A stretch of 64,000 nucleotides of DNA from Amaranthus tricolor (GCF_026212465.1 NC_080048.1:33002254-33066253), one strand, 5' to 3'. Shown: positions 1 through 13,653, numbered from the stretch's first letter. The notes: generated from the letters alone by a model not told the origin. Program-made: numbers and translations.

Positions 1-3000
1 CTGTTTGGAATTTCCTTGCAGCAGCTCCTGATGAGGTAAAAATTGACGCTCCATTTCCATATCTGTGGTGATGATGAACATCATCAAAAGACCAGGAAAA
101 AAATAACTTTTGAAGCAAAATTTGGGGGATATATGAAGTGCTTACTTGTTTTTATTAACTATGTTAATGGCTTCTTCCAAACTATCAGCCTAAGAAATAA
201 ATGTGAAAAAGGAGTTAGCTTCAAGCTATCACCACCAAAGTATCAAGTATCAACAGAAATGATATGGAAATAGCTAACTTTACCTGCATGCACAAAAGTA
301 CTGGACCGAATATTTCCTCCTGTTCGTACAAAAAAAGAAAGGTTAAACCATAAGAAAGGACACAATCTGCTTTGAGAAAACACAGAATTCTTGTCAGCGC
401 AGATCGGAGAGTGCTGCTGAAGTATACCTTATAACACTCCATGTCAGGTGTAACATCAGAGAGAATAGTAGGACCAATAAAATTTCCAGTTTCATATCCC
501 GGAACCTGTTTGCACACATACAGGCAGAAGAAATTACACGAACTGCACAAAGTTTAGCATTATGGGGAAAGAACATAAACAGTAAGACATTAACTAATAG
601 AAGTTTCTTCATCCTACTACCAACACGACAATCTCCATAATGAACCCAATCATTAATTGGAACTGTGGTTTGAAAAAGAAAAGGCGTAGGCCACAAAGTT
701 TTGACTTAACAAAGAACAGTTTCATCATCAAGAATGTTTGATTTTATTAGAAAGAACAGTTTCATCATCAAGCATGTTTGATGTAATTAGACAGAAAAGT
801 ATAAGAGGGAGATAGAGTACTCATCGAATCATTTTGAATGTGAATATGTGATCAAGGGGACGTAAAAGAAAAACTAAAGCAAGATATAGCTAAACGAAGT
901 TAAAAAAAATACATTTTAGAAAACGAGTTATAAATGAAAAGAAACTTTTTTACAAAAAAAGGTGATTTAAGGGGGTGCTTAGGATACGATGAAAAAAGTG
1001 TAAGCAAGTGGGGACTTTGAATCATGAATTGAAACCATTTATTGTGAATCATTATTACAACCAACGGAAATTGGAACTATTAAAACTTCGGAAAAAATGG
1101 CAGCCATACCACAATATTTCTTCCATCCAAAACTAGTCTCCCTCCAGATTCAACCCCACGTTGAATCAAGTTGCAGATTCGTTCCTTGGCCTGAAAAAAA
1201 GTACTATTAGGATAAGAATAGTCTAATAATATGCAAACAAAACGCAGATGTAACAATCGAAGAGTGGGGAACTGTATGGGCATGCTGCTATGAGGATATA
1301 ATGAACATAGTAGCACAGAGAGATTAATCTTGAAGTATAAGTGTTACCAGAATACATTACATATCATATGAGATAATAAACAGGTTTCAGCTTCAGAATT
1401 GATAGGGAACAGGGGTTCATTACCTGCTTGCTTATGACTGGACCAAGGTCAGCATCAGGTTCAGTTCCAGCATTCACTTTCAGTGATTTAGCTAGCTTGA
1501 CCAACTTATTTTCCCTAAAAAAAGAGATTAGGCTAATTAGGTGACTATAATTTTCTTAGTCAGATACAGTATATAACAGTAAACAAAGAGAACATCAGCT
1601 GCTAAATGAGAAAGCCACATAAATAGATAAAAGTAGAAAAGTGGTACAAATCATAGAGAGCTCTAGTCCAAACATATATGACATTCTTCTGTTTTCCAAA
1701 TATTTACCCTGGAATCAAGATGATTTGACTCAGAAATAAAGAATAGATAGAACAAGAACATCAAGTACCAAGTCTTTAAGTCTCCAACAATGACGACGGT
1801 GCTTAGTGCCATGCACCGCTGCCCTGCTGCACCAAATCCAGCAGCAACAAGTGCACTTGCAGCAGTATCTATGTTTGCATCAGGCATGACAATGGCATGG
1901 TTCTTGGCACCCATGTTAGACTGGTGAATAGAGAGAAAGAGAGTGGAGAAAAAATCATAAAACTACAACACAATTATACAGATTAGATCCCTACAAGTAT
2001 CAAGTGATTTGTAAATACCTGGACACGCTTTCCTTTAGCTGATGCTCTTCCATAAATGTGCATGCCAGCCTACAGATCAATACGAAAAGAATCAGCAATA
2101 AAAATATGCATCCCATTTAACTTCTGATTATCAAAAGCATCGCAGACAAATATTATCCACAGCAGATCTTTGAAGAAGAAAACATGTAATGATATAGGTT
2201 CAGATTGAAGTATGGTCAAGACTAAGTCAACAAGAGAAAACATGCAGATATGATGATATAGGAGTAGAAGGCAGAATATCCTATAAAAGAAGTCAAAAAT
2301 AATATATATGAGAGAAAAGAACAATGTTCTCTTCCAGCTGATTGAAATCTCGTGAGGCAATGCACATATTTGCATTTTCGTTAGCAACAGGAGCTCCCCG
2401 GTAGTGACTAGTATCTCAGTATAAACAGATCTAGTTGACTCATTACCATTCTGCATATACTACAACCAATATGTCAAGTACGGGTTTCTCTAGCTTCATT
2501 TAGATTCTAGATAGTAGGCATGCTACAATGTACAAGCCACAGCCTTTTATTTACAACCAAGATAACAATATATGTACTGACTGTTAACTATATATGTCCA
2601 CTTTATAAGTTCTATCAACTAATGCCACCAAAAACAAGCCTTTATGATTTTAACCAATAAGGGAAAAAACAATATCCAAAATATATTGATTGAGATTGAT
2701 ATGTCTAAGAAAACTTACAGTATTAGAACCAACAAATGATACAGCACGGATATCGTCATCATCACATATAGCGTTGACAATGTCCTGTATCACAGCACAA
2801 ACAGTTGCATCAAATAGTGTGTGAAGTGTGAGTTGCAGAAATTAGAAGCTGTCATAAAAGAAATTAGACCCTATCCCCTCCTCTTCACAGCAATCCAAGA
2901 AAAAGAAAAACAACAGAATTCGTTTTTCAAGAAAAAAGTACAGGATGTCATTGAAGTCACGTGAAACAATTACACGTTATGGGAAGAGATAGATAACAAA

Positions 3001-6000
3001 TAGAGATATAAGACATACATTAGTTCCATGAACAATATTTAAGACACCATCAGGTAGACCAGCTTCCTTGGCCAACTTAGCAAGCATAATCGAGGCCCCT
3101 ATGAGAAAAAGAAGGAAGGACTCAAAGATAGGTTAACATCCATATTCAAATCATTGCAATCCTGAAATAGTTGCAGCATAAATTAAAACACACAAGGAAT
3201 AAGTTGAGCATAAATATTTAGGACGATGCTTTCAATAACAAATGACCATTGACCTCTGTCAGCGTTGACTTTACTCTTGTTGTCATGTGGTAAGGGTCGG
3301 GATATGCTAGCTCATTTTTTCACTATTTAGTTAGTTGTTAGGTTAGATGTCAATGCAAATGCTGAGTTTGTATTTCTTGACTCTTTCCCAAAGAAGCATT
3401 TTGGTGGAACTTCATTAGACATAATAATAATCTGGCATTTAAAGGAATTCCTAACAAGAGACAGTATCATTTCAACCATATTAGATTACAGCATACAATA
3501 AGTCTAGCTTCAGGGGTCTGCCCATGCCCCATAGTATGGAAGCAGAAGTTGAATTCAAAAAACGAACAAAAGAAATCTTATAATAACACAAACCTTGACG
3601 TAACCACAAAATTAACTGCTACTTTATGAATTACGAACAAAACACGAAATATAGCATGTATTATTCACCACTTCATGCTACTAATAAAACTTTTAACCAA
3701 GAGCACTACATGTATGACATAACCACAAGAAATATCACCTGGATCTTTTTCTGATGGCTTTAAAATATAGGTATTGCCACAAGCGATTGCAACAGGAAAC
3801 ATCTGAGCAAAATGTATAAGCCACACAGATGTTACTTCTTTGAGAAGAAAACGTAGTTCATATTATTATGCTTTATTTTGTATATTCTTTTTTCTCACCC
3901 ATAAAGGTATCATTGCAGGAAAGTTGAAGGGGCAGATGCCAGCACAAACGCCGAGGGGCTCTCTAACGCTGTAAGTATCAATACCATTTGCTACGTTGGA
4001 GACATATTCTCCCATTTGAAGAGTCCCCATGCCACAGACGTGTTCCACCACCTCTAAAGAATATTTTTAAAATATTAGAATGAGAATACCCAAACTGGCT
4101 TATACCAATGCTACAAGCTAGTGTTTACCACATCACTAACCTAAACCACGAAAAACATCACCCTGTGCATCTTTGAGTGTCTTTCCTTGTTCAGTGGTTA
4201 TATTAAAAGCAAGCTTATCCTGAAATAAGAAGCAAAACAACATTGAGAGGAGGAATAACTCCATAAAAACAGAGGAAAGGTAAACTACTTGACATTCACC
4301 ATGTCTCTCCTGATGAGTTCTTGAAGCTTGAACATTACACGCTGACGAGTTGTAACAGGTGTGTTTCTCCATGCTGGAAAAGCTTGTTTTGCTGCAGATG
4401 CTGCAGCTTTGAACTCCTCTCTAGTTGTTAATGGAACTTGGGATACAACTTCTTGTGTCGCCTGACCAAAAGGTGAACCATAAAAGACTGAGAAATAATG
4501 GTACCATGTATATTGTATGGCGAACATAAAATTTCTAAATAGTAACTTATGGCCGGTTTGGTAGTCACTACTCAATAATTAAAATGGTATAACTTATATA
4601 ATTAAATGTAAATTTTCCAAAATGTTTCATTCACAATGTCCTTGGTAATGCTTCTCCACCTACTAGTATGTGTTTTTCTTTAAAATTCCCATCACTGCTC
4701 AAACACCTCTAAACCTTGGTAGCAAGTGGTAATAGAGATTTATAAAAAACACAAAAAAACATTAGGTTACAGTACAAAATGGAATTGCATTACTCTGGAC
4801 ATTAGCATGAGACTTCATTTGCAAATTACCTATAACAAGGTTCTCAAAAAAAAGTTAAAAATAAAATAAAATAAAATAAAATAAAGAAAGAAAATAAAAG
4901 AAGCTATTTTCAAATGCAACTACTTTACAAGAAAAAAGAAATACAGAGAAACCAAGGATAATACCGGATTTAAAACATCAATTGTTTCAGTTGCTTGTGA
5001 ATCAATGAACTTGCCTCCAATCAATAGGGGAGCCCTCTGACATAAACATTGGGGTAAAATTGTAACTCAACAGCTGAAAAATTATCATCTAAGGGAATCA
5101 CAATGTTAAACATTATAAAACTGTACTCAATAACCCCCACAAGAACTACATTTCACACACATAAACAGGAGTACCGCTTACCCTCTCATATTTTTCCCCC
5201 TAGTGTCGCCATTCTACCTACCACAGACACGCAGATTGAGCATTGTGCAATCAATTTCAATACAACATATATGGACATCATACATCTCCATTCATACTTT
5301 TTTCCTCTTATTTTCTTTTCAAAAGTCAGCCATGCCAAATAAATGTCGTTTGCAAGTATGTCATGCAACAATCAACTATAAAGTCATCAGCACCAATTGA
5401 GCTAAGTAGCAAAGGTTTGATCCATCTATGTGTTGAGTGTTGACTAATAAAACCATCACATAGAAAGGTCAAAAATTGCAACTGAAAAAACACACATAAG
5501 AAAGCATGTGACTAATGATTCTAGCAATCAGGCCCAACTACATAGACATACTATCATCCTCCTCTCCACTATGTCCATTTTTTCATGTCAATCTCCTATT
5601 TAGCTTATGAATGCAACCAGAAAAATATTTAGCTTAAAAATGACTATAAATGAACTGTTCTCAACTAAAATTTCTTATGAAGATCAACATATTTTCTCAT
5701 ATAATCCTCTCATTTAAAAATTCTCAAAAAATGATTCCACACATACACACACAATTGAAAAGTTTTGAAAATTGTAAGGTGTAGTTCACATTTCTACAAT
5801 TTCCAATTCAATGAAACAGTAACTCAATCAAATTCTTCCAGAATACAAGATGTCAGAAGAAACATTAAACCATTAATAAAAAATTACCGGAGGTTTACGC
5901 TGCTGATTAGAAGGCTCAGTTGCAGTCGAATACTTTGCAGCAAACATTTGCGGTTTCAGCAATTTAGCATTTGTCGCTAAAACAAAATTATTATCAGTAA

Positions 6001-6372
6001 CAGTTGAATATAACTAGAGCAAAATTTTACGGCGATTCCAACAACTTAACATTTCTGCTAAAACAAATACAATCATAATTTAAAAAACTAAGTCACCAGA
6101 ACATCACCACAACCAAAAAACTAATCGATTCCTGAATTCAATTTTATTAAAAGCTTTATCAGTCGGAGTTAAATATATATTATAGAGTTAAGTTTTGCGG
6201 CAGTTCCAACAATTTTAACACTTCTCGCTAAAAAAAAACTACAATCATCATCGAAACAAATTTAATGAAACTGATGAAATCGATTAGAAACAAGCATTTC
6301 AAATATCAAAATTTAACGATGATAAAGAAAAATAGGATTGAAATTACCTCGTTGAAGTGAAAACTTGAGCAT
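1..6372 (-). CDS. ALDH6B2: Methylmalonate-semialdehyde dehydrogenase, mitochondrial (3' end outside window)
   Basis: CoA-acylating aldehyde dehydrogenase that converts methylmalonate or malonate semialdehyde to propionyl- or acetyl-CoA in valine and beta-alanine catabolism, in the mitochondrial matrix. I resolved 17 exons with GT-AG borders: 6348-6372 ([11 protein letters not shown]), 5888-5976, 4965-5036, 4300-4461, 4141-4219, 3899-4053, 3739-3802, 3019-3098, 2719-2784, 2019-2069, 1769-1920, 1424-1514, 1110-1190, 428-505, 284-319, 146-189 and 1-62 (continues leftwards). Family hallmarks are [49 protein letters not shown], the catalytic-cysteine motif [18 protein letters not shown] and [10 protein letters not shown]. 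The N-terminus is basic and serine-rich, which suits a transit peptide. Exon phases join cleanly and no stop was seen. Only roughly the last 90 residues should be missing. The product is identified by recalled family motifs, not by alignment. Confidence 0.95.
4857..4886. repeat. (AAAAT)n microsatellite in ALDH6B2 intron
   Basis: About five tandem AAAAT units lie in the intron between the exons at 4300-4461 and 4965-5036. Simple low-complexity repeat. Confidence 0.8.
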
Positions 6373-6486
6373 TTTGACTGATCCTGAGGAGTGGGCAGAG
6401 AAAAAGTTGAAGGAAGAGAAAGAGAAAGAGATTATTGTCTTGACTCTTGAAACTGAAATGAATTTGGGAGATTAGCTATTCAAAAT

Positions 6487-6539
6487 AAAAGGAGTAGGTA
6501 ATAGATTAACCAATTAGGAGTTGTAAACTTGTAATCCTA

Positions 6540-6602
<63 letters not shown>

Positions 6603-6679
6603 CTTTTATTATTACTATTATACCCTAAAAGGAGTAGGTAATAAATTAGCCAATTAGGAGTTGTAAACTTGTAATCCTA

Positions 6680-6727
<48 letters not shown>
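6487..6727. repeat. Duplicated 54-bp unit, each followed by an (ATT)n microsatellite
   Basis: Two near-identical copies of a unit starting AAAAGGAGTAGGTAAT and ending GTAATCCTAC lie at 6487-6540 and 6627-6680. Each runs into an (ATT)n tract (6541-6602 and 6681-6727). A third copy lies at 11564-11640, on the far side of the LINE. The copies bracket the LINE and therefore look like a long target-site duplication on top of an older local duplication. Confidence 0.85.
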
Positions 6728-6728
<1 letters not shown>

Positions 6729-6976
6729 TTGGCAAATAAAATTTTATTATTTACCAGATAAATCAAAACAATATAAAATCGAACTGAGGACGCACCAAAA
6801 CTAAATTTACATCAGTATGGAAATCAAAGCCTACCTTCTATAAAGGCTTTTTAAGGCCCACTTTTCATGTGCACAAATAGTATCAAATGTTCAAAACCAA
6901 GCCAAAAACAAAACTATGCACATCCATATCCAACAAAATGAGGAAAAAAAATACAAAAAAATGATGCAAGGCAGTT

Positions 6977-9900
6977 CTAAAAATCAACTGCATCTGTGAG
7001 ATTCAACGCGTGGCATCTCTGTCTAACATCATGCTTGATCATGGTAAGTACGCGCCCAGGTGAATGCACAAAAGCATACCAGACCGCTTCATTCCTACAC
7101 TTCCAAATGTGATACAGAGTGCAAACAAAGATGGTTGTTATTGTTAACACTTGCTGCATGGTTTTGAATAGATGACGCTTCCTGAAATCCATGTGAGTGA
7201 TTGGCTTCAAGGTGATGCCAATCCATGATTTGACCACCTCCACACATATTTGACTAAATGTGCGGTTAAAGAATAGATGTTATGAGTCTCAGGCTGAAAA
7301 CCACACAAGGGACATGAGTCATCAACCACCAATCCCAACTAAATGAGCTTCTCTTTGGTTTTTAGCCCTTGCCTAGCTATTAACCAACTAACAAACCTAG
7401 TTCTAGGTATCGAAATCCTATTCCAATCTAGGTGTCTCCAATGAACCTTATACTGATTCGCCAAACTATATTCATAAACCTCCTTGATTGAATATTCTGT
7501 GTTGCATATCTAATGTCTTAAGGCTACAGTCACTGCGCAAAGTTTCTTAATAGTCAAACTAGCTGTGACAGGAGCATTAAAGATTTCCCATTTTCCCCCT
7601 TTAGCATAAACACCATGGACTCACAAGACACATAAGGACATTGCAAAATGTGAATATGCCAAGCTATTTTACCAACTGCTGCCTGATTCCAAACACGAAT
7701 ATTCCTCACACCAAGACCACCTAACTTTTTGGCAGCGCAAACCTCCTTCCAATTAATGTTTCCAGGTTTATGAGAGTGTGAAACCCCAAACCAAAGAAAT
7801 GAACGACATATTGAATTAACAATAGTAATTACCCTCTTAAGCAGTATGAAAATTTGGCACTAGTACACAGAAATTCCTATCAAAACTGAATTGATTAGTT
7901 GTAAGCTAGCTGCATACGAGAGGTGTTTAGTCATCATATCAGCCAACTTTTCACAATCTGCGATACTAAAGCGCTTGGAAGATAGAGGAACCCCCAAGTA
8001 TTTGAACGAAAGAGTACTCAGAATAAACTGAGAAGTGCTTCTGGTAGCCTCTTTGATGGTGCTCTCAACCCCAGCCAGATAGATTGCAGATCTACCAGAA
8101 TTAGCATGGAGCCCGGAGGTATTAGAGAAACCCTTAATACAATCACATAAAATTCTCACCGAGGAAAGATCTCCTTTGCAAAATATCATTAGGTAATCCG
8201 CAAAGCACAAGTGTGTGAGCTTAATGACTTTACATCTAAGATGAAAACCGAAAGTACCTGCAATACTCTTCAAACTCCTAGACAAATACTCTATCCTAAG
8301 ATCAAATAATAAGGGAGAAAGAGGATCACCTTGCCTTAATCCTCACTTAGCCGCAAAAAAGTTGGTGGGAGATCCATTAATCATCAAGACATAGCTAGTG
8401 GATGTGATACAAGTCATGATGATTTTGATGAACTTGTGAGGAAAGTTAAGAGCCACCATCATCTTCTTAATGAAATACCAGTTCATCGTATCATATGCTT
8501 TATACAAACCAATCTTCAAAAGGCAACTGGGGGCACAATTTTGCCTAGTATAATGCTTAACAAGGTCTTGACAAAGCAAAAATGTTATGCATAATACTTC
8601 TATCTGCCACAAAAGCTCCTTGAGCTTGATCAATCAAAAAATCCAGCACAAGCTTAAGATTAGAACAAATGAGCTTAGATATACATTTATAAAGCACGTG
8701 ACAGTAAGAGATTGGTCGGAAATCACCTGGATATATTGGATTAGGCACTTTAGGAATCAAGGTAATAGTCGTGTCATTCCAACTCTTGAGCATTTTGCCA
8801 TTCTCAAAGAATTGATTAACCGCCTTAATGATATCATCCCCCAAAATCTCCCAAGAAGCCTTATAAAAGCCACTATTATAACCATCTAACCCCGGGACCT
8901 TATCATCTGGTATACTCCACAAAGCATGCTTATTCTCTGCAGGGGTGAACTTGAGATCGAGCATTGTATGATGATGGGAAGATAAGATTGGACCTTGATA
9001 AAATGTGTCAATATTAATTGAAACCCTATCCTTATCCTCAAAGCAAAACAACTCAGAATAAAAATCAAAAAACGCCTGATGAATCAGAGACAAATCAGAG
9101 ATATCCCTCCCCTTAAAGCGGATAAACATGATTTTATTATGACGTATCCTGTGCTTAATGCTTTGATAGAAGAAAGCATTATTATCATCCCAAAAGCAAA
9201 CCCAATTTATCTTAGCTTTTTGTTTAAGAGTAGGATCCAACTCTTGTTGGAGTTGACAAAGCAAAACAACAGCATTCTTCTCTTGGGAAGCTAAGGTCTG
9301 ATCACCCCAATCATCATGAAGCAGGTTTTGGTAATGAAGAAGCTCATATTTAGCTTTATCCACCTCCATTTGAATATGCTCCTTGCTATAAAAAAGCTTC
9401 AGTTTGGATTTAAGCAATCTCAGCTTTTGCGTGATCTGATAACTGACACAGCCCTCAATATCAATGCGCCAATGATCACGAATGATGTCAATGAAACCCT
9501 CCTTCTGAGCCCAACAAATGAAAAAACGAAAAAGTTTTCTTGAATGTTGAAGAGGAGAGAAAGAGACCAGCATGGGAGAATAATCGTACTTTCCCTCAGC
9601 AAGAAACTGAACCAATGAAGTAGGGAAATTGTCCTCCCATTGATAATTCCTTAGCACTCTATCAATTTCATTCATAACCTGATTGTTTCCCGCATGCTTA
9701 TTAGACCAAGTAAAGAATCTCCTATGGTATTTCAGGTCATGCACACCACACATCGCCATACAATCCCTAAGAGGTTGAACTTCAGCTAATCTTACTGGGG
9801 AGCCTATCCGCTCATCAAGATTAGCAACACAGTTAAAATCTCCTAGAATAATCCAAGGTGAAGTGATTATTTGACTCATAACCCGAAGATCATAAAGCAT

Positions 9901-10283
9901 GTGTTGACGCTTATGTTTGTCGGAAGAACCATACACCCATACACAAAGGTACAAACAAACTCGGCACCATTATTTGGGGAGACAACAACATGAATATATT
10001 GGCTCTGATAACTCAAAATGTCCACGTACACATCCTCACCTTTCCATCCCACTATAATACGGCCACCATCATGCCAAGCCAAATTAGTCGTAATACACCA
10101 ATTAGGAAACATACGAAGATAAAGCGCCCCCAATCCTTTACGCTTTACTTTGGTTTCAAGGAGACCAATAAGACTAAAATTGTGGTAGGAGATGAATCTA
10201 TCTACCTCTATGTGTTTCCTAGTCTTATTAATACCCCTTACATTCCATGCACCAAAACTAATCATCACCCCCGATGGGATCAA
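6977..10283 (-). pseudogene. LINE ORF2: endonuclease-reverse transcriptase, frameshifted
   Basis: Read from 10283 downwards. The endonuclease starts with SFGAWNVRGINKTRKH and LLETKV. After a frameshift near 9900 it continues with WIILGDFNCVANLDERIGS and MNEIDRVL. The RT follows with IPDDKVPGLDGYNSGFYKAS, TTITLIPKVPNP, FRPISYCHVLYKCISKL and DQAQGAFV. After further breaks come YKAYDTMNW (about 8490) and CFADYLMIF (about 8190), where the usual FADD has lost its second aspartate. Downstream are SFKYLGVPLSS and a cysteine-bearing zf-RVT-like stretch (about 7000-7700). The endonuclease also reads DYSPML where SDHSP is usual. With these catalytic changes plus stops it cannot encode an active enzyme. 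Confidence 0.85.
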
Positions 10284-10463
10284 CTCCCAACGCTATAACA
10301 TTCAAAGGTTCAACAGTCTCACTAATATCATACTTCATATTCAAAACATTAAAACCATTACTAAGAAGTAAAGGGGGTTGTCTCACCAGAGAGGCAGAAG
10401 GAGTCTGCTTAGAGGAAGAGGTAACAACACCCTGACCAGAAGCTGGCCCTATCTGCTGAACCA

Positions 10464-11560
10464 AGTCAGAGTCCCCTTGCTGAACAGACTGCTGTAAAGA
10501 ATCAGATCTGGAGGCTTTCTCAAGCTATTGAACCAAAACAAAGTCTCCTTGCTGAACAGGCTGCTGTGAAGTAACAGACTTGGAGGCTGTCTCAAGTTGC
10601 TGAACAGAAACAGCATCAGACGTGCCCAAAATAGAACCAGCATGCTGACCAGGCTGTTGAGATGTGTCCATAGTAGGCCCCACACTATCCTTCTTTCCTC
10701 CTTGTTGACGTTCAATACGAACCCGAGGCTGAAAAGCTTTCCTCAATGGTCTAAAACCATCCTCATTAACTTGTAGTTGAGACTTAGATTTAGATAAACC
10801 CATCCTACAAACATCAACCACATGACCAAATTGTGCACATTTGGCACACCATGAAGGAAGCCAATCATATTGCACACGTTGGGTTATAAGTTCATCATTT
10901 TCATTGGAGAAAAAAGTTCCTCAGTAAATCCATCAGCTAAACTCATATTAACCAATACTCTAGCATACATCATCCTAGCCTTGGTCAGAGTGACATTGTC
11001 CACCTTCAAAACATTACCCAAATATCCTATAATCTTCCTCAACATATTAGCAGTCCAATACATGACACCCAGATTAGGTAGTTTGATCCACACCGGAATA
11101 GAGGTCAGACTTGACTTCTCATACGATATATTTGGGTACCATGATTTGACTATGAAAGGCTTTTTATCAAAGAGAATGCCTTTCATATTACAAGCCTGAC
11201 CCTGATGTTCCTTCAAAGCAAACGTACAAGGAAGACACCTCTATTTACCATACCTATTTTATCAATCTGAAAGTCCTTCCATATACGACGAACGAATCCA
11301 TTTATAACATGAAGGAGGGGTTATCACTAGTGACATAACAAACAACCGAAAGCTCCCAATACTTAATCTCAGGTTCCACATCTAACTTAGAGATTTTTGC
11401 AATTCATCGAGCAGATGGTGAGCATGAAGGTTAAGGGTTCAAATCATGGGGAGAAGGGGGACGAGCAACAGGCAAAGAAGCAGGAGGTTTACCTGGCTGC
11501 AGATTGGAACCCTTCAACACTGAAACCCAATTCAGACCCACTGTTACAGGTGCTGGAGAA
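10464..11560 (-). pseudogene. LINE ORF1: DUF4283-like nucleic-acid-binding protein with CCHC zinc knuckle
   Basis: The N-terminal half (about 11400-10884) reads like the DUF4283 domain of plant LINE ORF1, with PVWIKLPNLGVMYWTANML and a lysine-rich stretch. It is followed in another frame by the knuckle WCAKCAQFGHVVDVCR (Cys-x2-Cys-x4-His-x4-Cys, about 10840). The tail is rich in Gln, Ser and Pro with repeats of a Q-Q-P-V/G-Q-x-G type. Several stops and frame changes break it. It lies immediately upstream of ORF2 on the same strand, as expected. Confidence 0.75.
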
Positions 11561-11563
11561 AAC

Positions 11564-11641
11564 AAAGGAGTAGGTAATAAATTAGCCAATTAGGAGTAGG
11601 TAATAAATTAGCCAATTAGGAGTTGTAAACTTGTAATCCTA

Positions 11642-11689
<48 letters not shown>
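11564..11689. repeat. Third copy of the 54-bp unit plus (ATT)n
   Basis: The unit at 11564-11640 carries an internal duplication of about 26 bp (TAGGTAATAAATTAGCC occurs twice) and is followed by (ATT)n at 11641-11689. It matches the copies at 6487 and 6627 and marks the right border of the LINE insertion. Confidence 0.85.
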
Positions 11690-11690
<1 letters not shown>

Positions 11691-12601
11691 CCCAATAAAT
11701 ATATAATATAACTAAATATATTCACTTTGTTCTCTAATATTCTTATGATTTAGAATATATTTATTATAGTTTATGAAAGATAAATCGAGAATAAAATGTA
11801 TTCATGAGAGATTTTGTTAAATTTATTTTAATACATACTTTTTTATCGTATATTTTTTAATATTTTTATATAGTTTCTCTAACCTATACACAAGGTGTAC
11901 AGATTTAGACATTAAATTGATAATTATTTGAAATTTTTATTAAGAATATTTTCTAGAATATTATTACATTTACTTATTTTAGAAGATATATTCCATTGAA
12001 ATCAAATAATTATTAAATTTATTGTCTAAATATATACACTAGGTGCATAGACTAGAAAAATTATTTTTTATAATGTGTAATTAAAGATGTTGAAGCTCAA
12101 AAACGGAATACTTTAAAAACTTTGTAAAAAGTAAACATGAGAAATTAAAAAGAATAAAGAAAGTACAAAAATTTTGTTTTTAAGTATTAGTAAGTACTTC
12201 TTTTGTTTTTATTTGGTCTTTCTATTTTTTTTTTTTTTTTTGCAGATCTCAATACAAATTATTAGGAGTTTTTAAAAATTCAAAAGTAATTGATTTTTAG
12301 AAAGAATATATTGAGTTCAATCTATTAAAACTCTACATGAATATGTTTTTTCATATAAATCAATGAGAAATCATAGTAAAAGTTTTACATTAAAATTCGT
12401 AAATTCTATTACTTACAACATTTGACTTTTTCACGCAGTCTAATGTACTAATTCAATCCTTAATATTTGTAATTATGTAAAAAATTATAAAAATTTGATA
12501 TTTATAATATTTGAAATGAGAGGAATCAAATAAAATCTCACTTAATAATATTTTAATTTATAAATTAAAAATTAATGACAAACTAAAAATAATAAATAAA
12601 T
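11690..12601. other. AT-rich intergenic DNA, no gene seen
   Basis: Very AT-rich with only short open frames. A poly(T) run lies near 12225-12241. No coding motif, RNA gene or element boundary was recognised. Confidence 0.6.
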
Positions 12602-13121
12602 AATATAATTAGAGCTGTTCAAAACAAACCCGACCCGAAAATCCGACCCGGAATCGAAAATTATCCGACCCGAAAAAATGTAAGTTTTTTAGGTTTACCG
12701 AACCGCAATTACCCGAACCGATACTTCACTCGAACCGTTTGATAACCGAAAAGGGCAAAATTGAACTCGAACTGCAACCGAATTTTATAACCGACATATA
12801 AACCTTAACCGATGTTACCCGAACTGAACAGTGATCGACCCGAGTCAAATCCGACCCGAATTATGCACGTAACCGAATGTAACCTGACTAAAACCGATTA
12901 AGATCGAACTGTTTTTAACCCGAACTGATACAAACCCGATGGATTATTAATCAAACTGTTTTTAACCCGAACTGATACAAACCCGAACCGATTAAAAATC
13001 GAACTGTTATAAATACGAATCAAATTTTCACCTAATTTTAGCAAATTAAGTCCAATTTCAGTTTTCTAATAATACGGAAAAAAGGAAGAACACAAGTTCT
13101 ATACAGAAGAGATTGCATACA

Positions 13122-13211
<90 letters not shown>

Positions 13212-13653
13212 ATTGAAATAAATTGATCTGCCTAATCTATATTTGATAAAACAATCGGTAATTATTTTTTGTAAGTAAATGAGCATACATCAATTAAAAA
13301 CCTGACTATTAACTTATTTCGATATTGACCCGATCAATAGTCATCCGTAACCGATAACTACTCGAAAAATAAAGCTCGAACCCGATCTATACCCGAAAAA
13401 CTCGAACCAATTAGTAATCGATGACAACTCGAGACCGATTAACACTCGACACGAACTTCAACCGACACCGAACTGATGCTAACCCGATAGCTTGAATAAC
13501 CGATCTCTAACCGAACCGTGACTAACCGACTCGACCCGAGTGTGACCCGTTGTAACACACAGTCGAAAAATAACCGATTCGAAATGCAACCGAACCGAAT
13601 AATATCCGTTCGAAACCGACCCGATCAATCAAATGAACACCTCTAAATATAAT
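12602..13653. mobile_element. Non-autonomous hAT transposon with 8-bp target-site duplication
   Basis: The element proper is 12610-13645 (1,036 bp). Its ends are TAGAGCTGTTCA and, as reverse complement of the other end, TAGAGGTGTTCA, a form of the plant hAT terminus TAGGGGTGTTCAAAA. It is flanked on both sides by AATATAAT (12602-12609 and 13646-13653), a perfect 8-bp target duplication. No transposase is present. Almost the whole interior consists of degenerate CCGAACC/AACCCGA-type subterminal repeats in many copies, arranged on both sides of a long (AT)n tract. It presumably moved using transposase supplied by a related element. Boundaries are directly supported; the superfamily follows from the terminus and the duplication length. 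Confidence 0.9.
13123..13206. repeat. (AT)n microsatellite inside the hAT element
   Basis: More than 80 bp of uninterrupted AT dinucleotide near the centre of the non-autonomous hAT. Confidence 0.95.

Larger units (their letters stand above)
6728..11563 (-). mobile_element. Degenerate L1-type LINE (non-LTR retrotransposon)
   Basis: A minus-strand element with the usual plant L1 order: ORF1 with a zinc knuckle, then ORF2 with an AP-type endonuclease, reverse transcriptase and a C-terminal zinc-binding RT-associated region. Its 3' end, at low coordinates, ends in an (AAT)n tail on its own strand. Its 5' end abuts the third copy of the local 54-bp unit. Both ORFs carry several frameshifts and stops, so the element is dead. 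The exact 5' end is uncertain by a few bases because the flanking unit is itself internally duplicated. Confidence 0.85.

Noticed and set aside
6541..6727. CRISPR-like spacing of repeats
   Set aside because: These are plain ATT microsatellites with two copies of a larger unit in a plant nuclear genome.
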